A DNA stretch of 64,000 nucleotides, taken from positions 34,929 through 98,928 of the forward strand of contig CACYHA010000001.1 in NCBI GenBank assembly GCA_902774035.1, read 5' to 3'. Each line of letters opens with the position of its first letter. The first letter of the stretch is position 1. Shown here in pieces: positions 38,771 to 47,159 of this stretch. The position numbers and the translations under genes were made by a program. This DNA is from Oscillospiraceae bacterium (GTDB lineage: Bacteria; Bacillota; Clostridia; Oscillospirales; Acutalibacteraceae). A model generated the notes under the pieces. It saw only the letters and a list, made by a program, of their open reading frames with translations. It ran no database searches and had not been told where the DNA came from.

Positions 38771-39726
38771 AACTGAAAAACAACCTTCCCCAGGTGAAGC
38801 TTTCGCCGCTTGTCAAGATCGTCAGCTTTGCGCTGCTCCCCGTCGCGATCGTGCTGCGCTTTCTGCAAGTGCGCACTTTGATCGACCCCGCCACCGGGTT
38901 TTATCTCAAGAGCAGTCCGCTGACCTGGGCGGTCAATCTGCTGCTGGTCGGCGGCGCCGTTGCCGTTGCTGTCTGCTGCTATCTCAGCAAGGACGCGGAA
39001 AACCTGCGGCCCCTGCCGTATAAAAACACCGGCTTGTTCGTCCTTTCTCTGCTTTTTGCCTTGATGCTGGTGCTGAACTTTGTCAAATGTCTCGACGGGT
39101 TCTCTTTGACCTCCGCCGGCTACGGCTTCGGCTCTTTCAAGGAGCTGATGAGCACCGGCGCGCTGCCGCTGCTGTTCCAGGCGGTGTTCTCTCTGCTTTC
39201 CGCGGTGTACTTCGTCTTTGTCGCCGTGTCCTATCTCAAGGGAAACCTCGCTGCCGCAAAGCGGCGTGTGCTTGCCCTCGCGCCCACGGCCTGGGTCGCC
39301 GCAAGGCTGCTGCACATGTTTGTGCGCAAAATCTCCTTTGTGCGCGTTTCCGATCTGTTCTTCGAAATTTTTGCCTGCGCGTTCATGATCCTCTTCTTCC
39401 TCGCCTTTGCGCAGACGGCAAGCGGCGTCTACAGCACGGGAATGTCCTGGCGACTTATCGGCTTCGGTCTGCCGGCGGCGATGATCATGCTTGCCATGCA
39501 GATTCCGCGCTTCGTTTTTGTTTTCATCGACTCCGGCGCCTATCTCAACGAAAACCACCCGTTTTCCATGACGGATCTCAGCTTCGGCCTGTTTGCGCTC
39601 GTCCTTTGCTTTGTGCTTTTGCGCGCCCCGAAAGCGCAGGAGGAAACAAGCGCCCCGGCAGCGGAAAAAGCGCCGCAGGAGCCCTCTCCCTTTGATGATA
39701 TTTCTCCGATCAATTTCGGCGAATAA
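38767..39726 (+). CDS. Polytopic membrane protein, unknown
   Basis: A 319-residue protein with about eight hydrophobic helices and a Pro/Ala/Glu-rich cytoplasmic tail (EETSAPAAEKAPQEPSP). It overlaps the citrate synthase gene by 4 bp (ATGA), so its translation is coupled, but no functional link is known. No transporter signature is visible. Confidence 0.6.
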   Translation: MKLKNNLPQVKLSPLVKIVSFALLPVAIVLRFLQVRTLIDPATGFYLKSSPLTWAVNLLLVGGAVAVAVCCYLSKDAENLRPLPYKNTGLFVLSLLFALMLVLNFVKCLDGFSLTSAGYGFGSFKELMSTGALPLLFQAVFSLLSAVYFVFVAVSYLKGNLAAAKRRVLALAPTAWVAARLLHMFVRKISFVRVSDLFFEIFACAFMILFFLAFAQTASGVYSTGMSWRLIGFGLPAAMIMLAMQIPRFVFVFIDSGAYLNENHPFSMTDLSFGLFALVLCFVLLRAPKAQEETSAPAAEKAPQEPSPFDDISPINFGE

Positions 39727-39767
39727 GGCCAACTGATCGGTTACCTGAAAATCGGAAGTGAATCCCT

Positions 39768-40697
39768 TTGTTCTGGCTGAATGTGCAATCCGCCACCACT
39801 CAGGTGGTCATCCTCTATCTGCTGGTGCTCGTCGGCTTTGTGCTGGATAAGGCAAAGCTCTTTTCGGCGTCCACGGCGGGGCATCTGATCGACATGCTGC
39901 TGTATGTGGTCACGCCCTGTGTTCTGGTGGATTCCTTTTTGAAAATGGAGCCGACCCCGGCGCACATCAAATCCTTCTTTCTGGCGTTTGGCCTGATGAC
40001 GCTGACGCATTTGATCGCCATCGGCCTGTCGCTGCCGTTCTTTCGCCGGCAGGACAGCCTGAACCCCATCTTCAAATACGCGAGCATCTACGGCAACGTC
40101 GGTTTCATGGCACTGCCGCTGGCGCAGGCGATCGTCGGGCCGGAGGCTGTGTTCTATTGCGCAAGCGGCTACATCGTGTTCAATGTGATCACCTTCTTCC
40201 ACGGCATCAAGCTCATGGCCGGAAAGCATTATCACATGGACTGGCGCAAGCTGGTGTTCAACCCGGGCGTGATCTCCGTGCTGATCGGTTTGCCGCTGTT
40301 TCTGTTCAACGTCAATCTTCCGACGGTGCTCGCGAAGCCTTTGGAATACCTCGGCAACCTGAACGCGCCGCTTGGGATGCTGATCTTCGGCACATATCTT
40401 GCCCGCACGGATCTGAAAACGATCTTCCGCGAAAAGCGGATCTACCTTGTGGCGCTGCTCAAGCTCGTGGTGCTGCCCGGCGTGTGCATCTGCCTTTACC
40501 GCTTGATCGGTGTGCGCGGCACACTGCTGATCGCCTGCTGCATCACCGCTTGTGTGCCCTCCGGCAACAACACGTTCATGTTCGCCTCGAAATTTCATAA
40601 GGACGTCGGCGTCGGCTCAAAGACCGTTGCCCTCGTCAGCGCCTTTTCCATGGTCACCATGCCGCTGATGATCGCTGCGGCGCAGGCGCTGCAGTAG
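39768..40697 (+). CDS. AEC-family transporter (auxin efflux carrier-like)
   Basis: A 309-residue membrane protein with ten helices in two halves, the AEC/bile-acid transporter fold that exports organic acids such as malate or malonate. Family segments are LLYVVTPCVLVDSF, YASIYGNVGFMALPLAQAIVG (NxGxxxxP) and ITACVPSGNNTFMFA in the second half. The start is TTG 39768 with GGAAGTGA upstream. It lies downstream of citrate synthase, which fits organic-acid export, though that link is inference. Confidence 0.85.
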   Translation: MFWLNVQSATTQVVILYLLVLVGFVLDKAKLFSASTAGHLIDMLLYVVTPCVLVDSFLKMEPTPAHIKSFFLAFGLMTLTHLIAIGLSLPFFRRQDSLNPIFKYASIYGNVGFMALPLAQAIVGPEAVFYCASGYIVFNVITFFHGIKLMAGKHYHMDWRKLVFNPGVISVLIGLPLFLFNVNLPTVLAKPLEYLGNLNAPLGMLIFGTYLARTDLKTIFREKRIYLVALLKLVVLPGVCICLYRLIGVRGTLLIACCITACVPSGNNTFMFASKFHKDVGVGSKTVALVSAFSMVTMPLMIAAAQALQ

Positions 40698-40709
40698 CGC
40701 ACGGCGCTA

Positions 40710-40772
40710 TTGCAATTTGCAATTTGTAATTTGCAATTCGCAATTTGCAATTCGCAATTTGCAATTCGCAAT
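40710..40772. repeat. Nine tandem copies of a 7-bp unit (TTGCAAT / TCGCAAT)
   Basis: Exact 7-bp periodicity over 63 bp, with alternating TTGCAAT and TCGCAAT in the second half. It is AT-rich in a GC-rich genome. Each unit with its neighbour forms ATTGCAAT-type palindromes. It is a microsatellite that could vary by slippage. Confidence 0.9.
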
Positions 40773-41056
40773 TACGGTCGCGATTTTTCAGAACAATTGA
40801 TCCGGACACTTCGGCCGCAAATACAAGAACAAAAAGACGGAACGTTCGTCGATTATATAGTCTTTAGACAAGCATAAAAGCTTTAATTAAATAACGGATG
40901 CTGCGGGTTTTGCCGCCTGTGTTCGCGGTACGAACGTGAAAATTCGGCTGCATTCCACGCGACCTCAATTCCGAATTCCGCATTCCGAATGGATTCTCCT
41001 CCGCTCACAACGGATATTCCCCACATCTTCACCTTTCAGGAAAGGAGTCATCTCCC
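40773..41056 (+). other. 284-bp region upstream of lgt
   Basis: No gene is seen. A weak promoter is possible (-35 TAGACA 40865-40870, 17 bp, -10 TAAATA 40888-40893). Short ATTCCG repeats occur at 40969-40993. AAAGGAG (41041-41047) is the lgt ribosome site. Confidence 0.4.
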
Positions 41057-42187
41057 ATGTCCTCATCCACCGTTGCCGTGCGTTTTGCCGGCATTGCAAA
41101 AGAATTCATGGTGTCGAACACCCTCGACCTCGGTTTTATCTCCGTGCGCTGGTACGGCGTGATCATCGCCTTCGGGCTGCTGCTTGCCGCGCTGTTCGGC
41201 GGCCGCATCGCCTATAAATGGAAGATCAGCCTGGATAAGATGGTCGACGTGCTGCTTTACGGCGTGATCTTCGGCATCATCGGTGCGCGCCTTTACTATG
41301 TTGCGTTCAAATGGGAAGATTTCCGCGACAACCTTTGGAGCATTTTCGAGATCTGGAACGGCGGCCTTGCCATCTACGGCGGCATCATCGGCGGCATCCT
41401 CGCCGCCCTTGTGGTCTGCAAGCTGGAGCGCATCAACGTGCGCAATCTGCTGGACATGGTGGGCATGAGCCTGCTGATCGGGCAGGGGATCGGCCGCTGG
41501 GGGAATTTCGCCAACCAGGAAGCCTTCGGCTCCATCACCTACAAGAACTGGGGCATGATGAGTGACACCGTGGCCGATTACATCGCCCGCAATCCGAAGA
41601 CCTTCGGTCTGGAGGGGATCGAAAACATCCCGCAGTATCTTGCCGACAACGACCTGTATGTGCATCCGACCTTCTTTTATGAGTCCGTGTGGTGCCTGGT
41701 CGGTTTTGCGATCCTCTATCTGATCCTTCGAAAATTTCGCACCTTCTCCGGCGAATTGTTCCTGTGCTACGGCGTGTGGTACGGCTTCGGCCGCATGATC
41801 ATCGAAGGTCTGCGCACCGACAGCCTGTTCATCGGCGAAACCTCCGTGCGCGTGTCGCAGGTGCTCTCCGGTGCGCTGTGTGCGCTGTGTCTGCTCCTGC
41901 TGATCGTGTTCAAGATCCACTTCAAGCGCCATCCGAAGCCGATCGAAGGCATCAACTACTTCCCGGAAAAGACCGAAAAGGAACTGGCCGCCGAGCAAAG
42001 ACGCGCCGAGCAGAAAGCGCTGCGCCAAAAGGCGAAGCAGATCAAGATCCGCGACGGAAAGATCGTGCGCCCGGCCGAAAAAACGCCCGCCGCACCGGAA
42101 CAAGAAGCTGAACCGTCCGCGCAGGAGGAACCCGCGGACGAAGCATCCGTCGAACCCGCTGAGGAGGAAGCCAATGACGCTGATTGA
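41057..42187 (+). CDS. lgt: Prolipoprotein diacylglyceryl transferase
   Basis: A 376-residue membrane enzyme that adds diacylglycerol to the lipobox Cys of prolipoproteins, such as the product at 4123. ISVRWYGVIIAFGLLLA, the IWNGGLAIYGGIIGGI motif and the signature GRWGNFANQEAFG are all present. The core ends near residue 290. A charged C-terminal extension of ~85 residues (Glu/Ala/Lys-rich, AAEQRRAEQKALRQKAKQ) is longer than usual and cytoplasmic. It overlaps folD by 14 bp. Confidence 0.95.
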   Translation: MSSSTVAVRFAGIAKEFMVSNTLDLGFISVRWYGVIIAFGLLLAALFGGRIAYKWKISLDKMVDVLLYGVIFGIIGARLYYVAFKWEDFRDNLWSIFEIWNGGLAIYGGIIGGILAALVVCKLERINVRNLLDMVGMSLLIGQGIGRWGNFANQEAFGSITYKNWGMMSDTVADYIARNPKTFGLEGIENIPQYLADNDLYVHPTFFYESVWCLVGFAILYLILRKFRTFSGELFLCYGVWYGFGRMIIEGLRTDSLFIGETSVRVSQVLSGALCALCLLLLIVFKIHFKRHPKPIEGINYFPEKTEKELAAEQRRAEQKALRQKAKQIKIRDGKIVRPAEKTPAAPEQEAEPSAQEEPADEASVEPAEEEANDAD

Positions 42188-43010
42188 GGGGAAAACCGTG
42201 AGCGCTGCGGTCAAGGAGCGCGTGAAAAAAGAGATCGAACGGCGCGGGATCGAGCCGTGTCTGGCAGTGATCCTGGTCGGCGACGACCCGGCGTCGCAAA
42301 TCTATGTCGGCAACAAGCAGAAGGCCTGCGCGGCTGTCGGCATCCGCTCGCTGAAGTATAAACTGCCGAAGGAGACCACGCAGGAGGAACTGCTGGCGCT
42401 GGTCGATCGGTTGAACGCGAACGAGAACGTCCACGGCATCCTGTGTCAGCTTCCGCTGCCGAAGCCGCTGGATAAACGTCCGGTGCTTTCGCGCATCGAC
42501 CCGAAAAAGGACGTGGACTGTTTCCACCCCTATAACGTCGGCAAGCTCTGGTCCAGCGGGGCGGCGTTTTTGCCCTGCACCCCCGCCGGGGTGATCGAGC
42601 TGCTGAACTATTACAACATTGACTGCGCCGGGAAGCGCTGTGTGATCCTCGGCCGCAGCAATATCGTCGGCAAACCCATGGCGGCACTCATGCTCAAAAA
42701 AGACGCCACCGTCACGATCTGTCATTCCAAAACCGCGAACCTTCCCGCTGTCTGCGCCGAGGCGGATATTCTCATCTCCGCTGTCGGCATCGCCCGCTTT
42801 GTCACTGCGGACATGGTCAAGCCCGGCGCCGCCGTCATTGACGTCGGGATCAGCAGACTGCCCGACGGGAAGCTCAGCGGCGACGTGGATTTCGAGAAAG
42901 TGAAGGAAAAGGCCGGTTATCTTACGCCGGTTCCCGGCGGCTGCGGGCCGATGACGATCGCCATGTTGATGCAAAATACGCTGACTGCATACGATTTGCA
43001 GCATACTTGA
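42174..43010 (+). CDS. folD: Methylenetetrahydrofolate dehydrogenase / cyclohydrolase
   Basis: A 278-residue bifunctional one-carbon enzyme. Catalytic Lys lies in the YVGNKQKACAAVGI segment, HGILCQLPLPK is the folate region, and VILGRSNIVGKPMA with DVGISRLPDGKLSGDVDF are NADP-site signatures. The end PVPGGCGPMTIAMLMQNTL is canonical (usually PVPGGVGPMT). The length is normal. It overlaps lgt by 14 bp and precedes the PspC gene by 16 bp. Confidence 0.96.
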   Translation: MTLIEGKTVSAAVKERVKKEIERRGIEPCLAVILVGDDPASQIYVGNKQKACAAVGIRSLKYKLPKETTQEELLALVDRLNANENVHGILCQLPLPKPLDKRPVLSRIDPKKDVDCFHPYNVGKLWSSGAAFLPCTPAGVIELLNYYNIDCAGKRCVILGRSNIVGKPMAALMLKKDATVTICHSKTANLPAVCAEADILISAVGIARFVTADMVKPGAAVIDVGISRLPDGKLSGDVDFEKVKEKAGYLTPVPGGCGPMTIAMLMQNTLTAYDLQHT

Positions 43011-43026
43011 ATCGGAGGTATCTCTC

Positions 43027-43503
43027 ATGAAAAAAAAGCTCTATTGTTCTCCCGATAAAAAGATCTGCGGCGTTTGCGCCGGTCTTGCCGATTATTTCGG
43101 CATCGATCCGACGATCATGCGCTTCATTGTGGGTGAGATCGCGTTCTTCACGGCGATCCTTCCGGCTTTTATCGTCTATCTGATCATGGCCATCGTGATC
43201 CCTCAGGCGCCTGCGGATTATACGCCCGACAACAAAGCCAAACGCATGACCAAGACTGCAGACAAGAAGATCGCCGGCGTCTGCGGCGGCCTTGCGGAGT
43301 ATTTCAACATCGATCCGACCATCGTTCGTCTGATCTTTGTGCTGCTGTTTTTGCTGATCGGAAACGGCCTTTACACCTACATCTTCGGCGCGATCTTTAT
43401 GCCGCAGCCGATGGAGACCGCGACGCAGCAGGACTACAACGCCTACGGCTATCATGACGCTGCCGGCTACAGCGACCCGGACGATGTTCCGCCCCAGGCA
43501 TAA
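43027..43503 (+). CDS. Tandem PspC-domain membrane protein
   Basis: A 158-residue protein with two PspC domains: KKLYCSPDKKICGVCAGLADYFGIDPTIMR with a helix, and TKTADKKIAGVCGGLAEYFNIDPTIVR with a second helix. A Gly/Tyr/Asp-rich tail follows. PspC proteins sense membrane stress. Single-domain forms are usual in Firmicutes, so this is an internal duplication. AGGT lies upstream of ATG 43027. Confidence 0.9.
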   Translation: MKKKLYCSPDKKICGVCAGLADYFGIDPTIMRFIVGEIAFFTAILPAFIVYLIMAIVIPQAPADYTPDNKAKRMTKTADKKIAGVCGGLAEYFNIDPTIVRLIFVLLFLLIGNGLYTYIFGAIFMPQPMETATQQDYNAYGYHDAAGYSDPDDVPPQA

Positions 43504-43508
43504 CCTCC

Positions 43509-44171
43509 ATGTTTTACGCTGACCCCGCGCAGTTTGATCCGGCGTTTGCGGAACGTCTGCTCCCGCTTTTGCCGCCGGAAAAGCAGACTGCGCTGCAAAG
43601 TGTCCGCCATGCACGCTCCCGCCGCGAAAGCCTTCTCGGTTGGGGGCTGCTCGTTTTTGCATGGCGGTTTTCCGCGCCCAACACACCGCTGCCGCCTCTT
43701 TCCTTCGCAGAAAGGGGAAAGCCTTTTTTCAAAAGCGGCGCGCTGCATTTCAATCTCAGCCACACCGATACGCTGGTTTGCCTTGCGCTGAGCGAGACGG
43801 GGAAGATCGGCGTTGACGCGCAAACGCCGAAAAACCCGTCTGATGCTTTGGTCCGTAAGGTTCTTACGCCAGCGGAACGGGCGGTGTATGCTGCCGCTGA
43901 TGACAAGGCGATGTGCTTTACACGCTTCTGGACGCAAAAAGAGGCTTTGGTCAAGCAAACGGGGGAGGGCCTTTCCCACGGATTCGATACGCTGGATTTT
44001 GCTCCCTTTGCCGGGCAAGATTCCTTCTCTGCCTTCGGATGCGATTTTCTGAGTGAAACGCTCTGCGGCGCGGCGGTTACGCAATGCGCAGAGCATCTGC
44101 CGTCTGCCGTTTCGTGCGCTGTCACGCAGGCGCAGATGGAAAAAGTTCTGTTTTTTGAAAAGGACGGTTGA
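43509..44171 (+). CDS. 4'-phosphopantetheinyl transferase (Sfp type)
   Basis: A 220-residue enzyme that loads the pantetheine arm from CoA onto carrier proteins. PPTase motifs are present: GKPFFKSGALHFNLSHTDTLV (P1), IGVDAQT (P2; GVDIE in most, with the second acidic residue changed) and FWTQKEALVKQTGEGL (P3, W(x)KEA). The length suits the Sfp/EntD group rather than AcpS. No NRPS or PKS genes lie in the window. It starts 5 bp after the PspC gene and is probably the last gene of the lgt-folD-pspC unit. Confidence 0.85.
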   Translation: MFYADPAQFDPAFAERLLPLLPPEKQTALQSVRHARSRRESLLGWGLLVFAWRFSAPNTPLPPLSFAERGKPFFKSGALHFNLSHTDTLVCLALSETGKIGVDAQTPKNPSDALVRKVLTPAERAVYAAADDKAMCFTRFWTQKEALVKQTGEGLSHGFDTLDFAPFAGQDSFSAFGCDFLSETLCGAAVTQCAEHLPSAVSCAVTQAQMEKVLFFEKDG

Positions 44172-44196
44172 CGAACCGTCTTTTTTCTTGTAGAAT
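44163..44196 (+). promoter_or_regulatory. Terminator overlapping the next gene's promoter
   Basis: GACGGTT (44163-44169) pairs with AACCGTC (44074+100 to 44180), then T6, ending the PPTase unit. The -35 TTGACG (44168-44173) lies inside this hairpin and the -10 TAGAAT (44191-44196) is 17 bp away, serving the transporter gene. Stem strands are 44163-44169 and 44174-44180. Confidence 0.75.
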
Positions 44197-44225
44197 AAAG
44201 ATATCTGATGTTAGGAGTGTGTTTT

Positions 44226-45638
44226 ATGAAGGCAATCAAGTTCATTAAGGGCAAGCTCGGCTACGGCGTCGGCGCCATCGGGCTCGACCTGAGCTACGGC
44301 ATGTTCTATTCCTTCCTTGCAAAATATCTGACCGACGTGCTTGGCATGAAATCCACCTTCCTGCTGATCCTGACGCCCATCGCCCGCGTCTGGGACGGCA
44401 TCAACGACCCGATGATGGGCACGATCGTGGATAATACGCACACAAGAATGGGCAAATACCGCCCGTGGATCCTGACCGGCGCGGTGCTCAACGCTGTCGT
44501 TCTGGTGCTGCTGTTCACAAACCCGCTCCATCTGACCGGCGTCGGCCTTGCCGTTTATGTTGCCGCCACGTACATCCTGTGGGGCATGACGAACACGCTG
44601 GCTGACATCCCGTATTGGTCGATGGTTCCCTCCTTTACCAGCGACCCGACGGAACGCAACCTGATCTCCACAGTGGCCCGCGCGTTTTCCGGCCTTGGCC
44701 AGGGGATCGTTTCCATCGGCGCACCGCTGCTGATGACGGCTGCTTCGGTTTCCACCGTTTTGGACAACGAGACCGGCGAGATGGTCAAATTCCACGACAA
44801 ACGCAGCTACATGGTTGCCGCGCTTGTTTGTGCCGCCTGCCTGATCCTCTTTGCGGGCATCTGTGTCGGCACGACGAAGGAGCGCGTTTCCACAGCCTCG
44901 GGTGAAAAATTCTCGCTGAAGCGCAGCATCTCCATCATCAAGAGCAACGACCAGCTTCTGGTCTTCATGCTGTTCGCCATGATCTCCAACGCGGGCTGGT
45001 ATCTGACCAGCGGCGTCGCAACCTATTACTTTGATGTGGTCGTCGGCGACCCGAACAAGCAGTCTACGTTCAGCACGGCCTCCGCCGTCGGTTCCGTGGT
45101 CGGCATGCTCCTTCTGCCGATTTTGACCAAGTATTTTTCCAAACGCGTGGCCTACATGATCTCGCTGGGCGTTGCCGCGCTCGGCTATGTCGGAATGGCG
45201 GTCTGCTCCTTTGCCGGTCAGCTCATGCTGATGAACCTGTGCTACATCGTCGGCGCCATCGGTATCTCCTCCATGTTCATCGCCCAGACGATCTTCCTGG
45301 CCGATATCGTGGACTACGGCGAAGTCAAAATGGGCTTCCGTGCGGAATCCATCACCTTCTCCATGAAGGGCTTTCTGCAAAAGATGGCCTATACCCTGCA
45401 GACGATCATTCTCTTTGCGACCCTCGGCCTGACGGGTTACGACAGCGAACTGCATATGAACAACTCTCAGGGTGCAAAGCTGGGCATCACCTTCATGTTG
45501 TGCGTGATCCCGCCGGTGCTGTTTGCCGTTTCGCTTCTCATCTTCTCCACGAAATTCAAGCTCCACGGCGCGTTCATGGACGAAGTGACCAAAACCGTGA
45601 TCGAAAATAAGGCAAAACGTGAAGCGCTTGAGTCTTGA
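44226..45638 (+). CDS. GPH-family glycoside/cation symporter
   Basis: A 470-residue, twelve-helix carrier of the glycoside-pentoside-hexuronide group (MelB/XynB-like), importing sugars with H+ or Na+. GLDLSYGMFYSFLAKYLTDVLGM is the typical first helix with its conserved Asp. WDGINDPMMGTIVDNTHTRMGKYRPWIL is the family signature loop. ADIVDYGEVKMGFRAESITFSMKGF marks the C-terminal half. ATG 44226 with AGGAG 8 bp upstream is used. The following GH16 gene suggests beta-glucan sugars as cargo. Confidence 0.92.
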   Translation: MKAIKFIKGKLGYGVGAIGLDLSYGMFYSFLAKYLTDVLGMKSTFLLILTPIARVWDGINDPMMGTIVDNTHTRMGKYRPWILTGAVLNAVVLVLLFTNPLHLTGVGLAVYVAATYILWGMTNTLADIPYWSMVPSFTSDPTERNLISTVARAFSGLGQGIVSIGAPLLMTAASVSTVLDNETGEMVKFHDKRSYMVAALVCAACLILFAGICVGTTKERVSTASGEKFSLKRSISIIKSNDQLLVFMLFAMISNAGWYLTSGVATYYFDVVVGDPNKQSTFSTASAVGSVVGMLLLPILTKYFSKRVAYMISLGVAALGYVGMAVCSFAGQLMLMNLCYIVGAIGISSMFIAQTIFLADIVDYGEVKMGFRAESITFSMKGFLQKMAYTLQTIILFATLGLTGYDSELHMNNSQGAKLGITFMLCVIPPVLFAVSLLIFSTKFKLHGAFMDEVTKTVIENKAKREALES

Positions 45639-45671
45639 TTCAAAATATAAACAAAGGAAGGATCTCCCGAT

Positions 45672-46541
45672 ATGGATTTGTTTCGCGAACGTATCGTCAA
45701 TTTTGTGATCGCATTTGTCAACGTGCTTTTGCTGCTGTTTCATTCCGGCGCCGTGTCTGCCGATGCGCCGCAGGTCGACCTTTCCGGCATGACGCTCGTG
45801 TTTTCCGAAGAATTCGACGGCGACACGATCAATCCGGCAACCTGGGGCCCCCACAATTGCTACGGCGTCCGCAAGGGCGGCTATTGGAGCGCCGGACAGG
45901 CCAGAGTGGAAGATGGCAATCTGATCATCACGACGCAGTATCTGGAAGACGGTGAATTCGGCCCTGGCTGGTACACTTCTGCGCTGGACACTGCCGGACG
46001 ATTTGAATCCACCTTCGGCTATTATGAGTGCCGCTGCATTCTCCCGAAGGGCGAAGGCCTCTGGTCCGCCTTCTGGATGATCAACCCAAATGTGGGTAAG
46101 GTTTCCGACAACGCCGAAAACGGCGCGGAGATCGACATCATGGAATCGCCGTTCTGGCACCTTGGCGGCAAACGAAGCTGGCGTGTGACGCAGAATCTGC
46201 ACTACAGCGGTTATGGCCTGCAGACAAAGTATCACAATGTCGGCATCTTTTCGCTGGACAACAACCCGTATGAGAATTACAACACCTACGGTTTGCTTTG
46301 GACGCCGGAGGCCTATGTGTTCTATATCAACGGCCGTGAAGTGGCGCGAACAGCTTATGGCGGCGTTTCACAGAAGCCCGAGTACATGATCCTTTCGTGC
46401 GAGGTGGACGGTGGTCTTGCCACGCCGACATTCGGCTGGTCGGGGAACATCGAACACAACGACAGGCAGACGTTCCGTGCGGAGTTCAAAGTGGATTACG
46501 TGCGGGTGTATCAGACGGCGGCAGAAGAAACTGCGGAATAA
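45672..46541 (+). CDS. Secreted GH16 beta-glucanase
   Basis: A 289-residue exported enzyme. The signal segment (residues ~8-30) is followed directly by the GH16 jelly roll: LVFSEEFDGDTINPATWG, then the catalytic motif GAEIDIMESPFW (ExDxxE), with nucleophile and acid/base Glu. The WYTSALDTAGRFESTFGYYECRCILPKGEGLWSAFWM region is typical of laminarinase/lichenase-type members. It probably cuts beta-1,3(1,4)-glucans outside the cell, with the GPH symporter taking up products. Confidence 0.92.
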   Translation: MDLFRERIVNFVIAFVNVLLLLFHSGAVSADAPQVDLSGMTLVFSEEFDGDTINPATWGPHNCYGVRKGGYWSAGQARVEDGNLIITTQYLEDGEFGPGWYTSALDTAGRFESTFGYYECRCILPKGEGLWSAFWMINPNVGKVSDNAENGAEIDIMESPFWHLGGKRSWRVTQNLHYSGYGLQTKYHNVGIFSLDNNPYENYNTYGLLWTPEAYVFYINGREVARTAYGGVSQKPEYMILSCEVDGGLATPTFGWSGNIEHNDRQTFRAEFKVDYVRVYQTAAEETAE

Positions 46542-46548
46542 AAACATC

Positions 46549-46577
46549 GGTGGGGCTGTTTTCAAAGCAGCCCCACC
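46549..46577 (+). terminator. Hairpin after the GH16 gene
   Basis: A 10-bp stem (46549-46558 with 46568-46577) with a 9-nt loop. No T-run follows, so termination is uncertain. Confidence 0.5.
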
Positions 46578-46606
46578 TGATTGGTGTCTTCAGACGTAGA
46601 AATAAA

Positions 46607-46625
46607 CTCCCGGTTCTACCGGGAG
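46607..46625 (+). mobile_element. Probable left-end hairpin of an IS200/IS605 element
   Basis: CTCCCGG-TTCTA-CCGGGAG is a compact palindrome ~135 bp before a TnpA remnant. IS200/IS605 elements carry such subterminal hairpins, which TnpA binds as single strands. Confidence 0.55.
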
Positions 46626-46760
46626 AGAAAAAAGGCATCAGCGAAGCCAAAACGGGCGAGCTCAAAGTAAGCCCATGATTTTTGCCAAAAATTAACCTCC
46701 ATATATAATAGCAAAGGTTTAGCCGACCGCATTGCTAAAATATGACAGGAGGTTTATACC

Positions 46761-46943
46761 ATGAAAATTGATAAAAGTGATAAAAATGAGGTGAAAAGTT
46801 CAGCCCATTCAAAGTATAGATGTCAGTATCATATTGTGTTTGTGCCAAGGTATAGAAGAAAGAAATCTACAGAAAGATCAAAAGAGAAATCAGCGGAATA
46901 TTTACCAGTACATGGATTTGATTTGGACATGCTTCTGCCTTGA
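46761..46943 (+). pseudogene. IS200/IS605 TnpA (Y1 transposase) fragment
   Basis: A 60-residue frame whose first half matches the TnpA N-terminus: HSKYRCQYHIVFVPRYRRK. The usual continuation to the HUH motif (HLMPDHIHML) and the catalytic Tyr is lost; the frame drifts to VHGFDLDMLLP and stops. AGGAGG precedes the ATG, and the IS-type hairpin at 46607 lies upstream. It marks the left side of the AT-rich accessory block. Confidence 0.8.
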
Positions 46944-47159
46944 TGATTTTTACACCCTTTTGTTAACACAACTTTTCCCCTCTTCACCGAGTTTTGTGGG
47001 ATAATTGAAAAGTAAATAATGAAAAAGAGCATCTGTCATACATTTTTGGATTGCGTAAGATTCATTTTTTTTAATAAGGTATTTGGGTTTTATCAATATG
47101 AAAGGCATTGACCTACACATCATTTAGGTGGCATATATTTCTGACTGGAGGACATAAAA
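46944..47159 (+). other. AT-rich gap between the IS relic and the TIR-NACHT gene
   Basis: 216 bp with no gene or clear promoter. GGAGG (47147-47151) is the ribosome site of the next gene, 8 bp before its ATG. Confidence 0.5.

Noticed and set aside
40710-40772. CRISPR array
   Set aside because: The unit is 7 bp with no spacers; no cas gene is present.
44211-46235. 674-codon frame antisense to the transporter and GH16 genes
   Set aside because: Shadow composition, spans two unrelated sense genes, no ribosome site.
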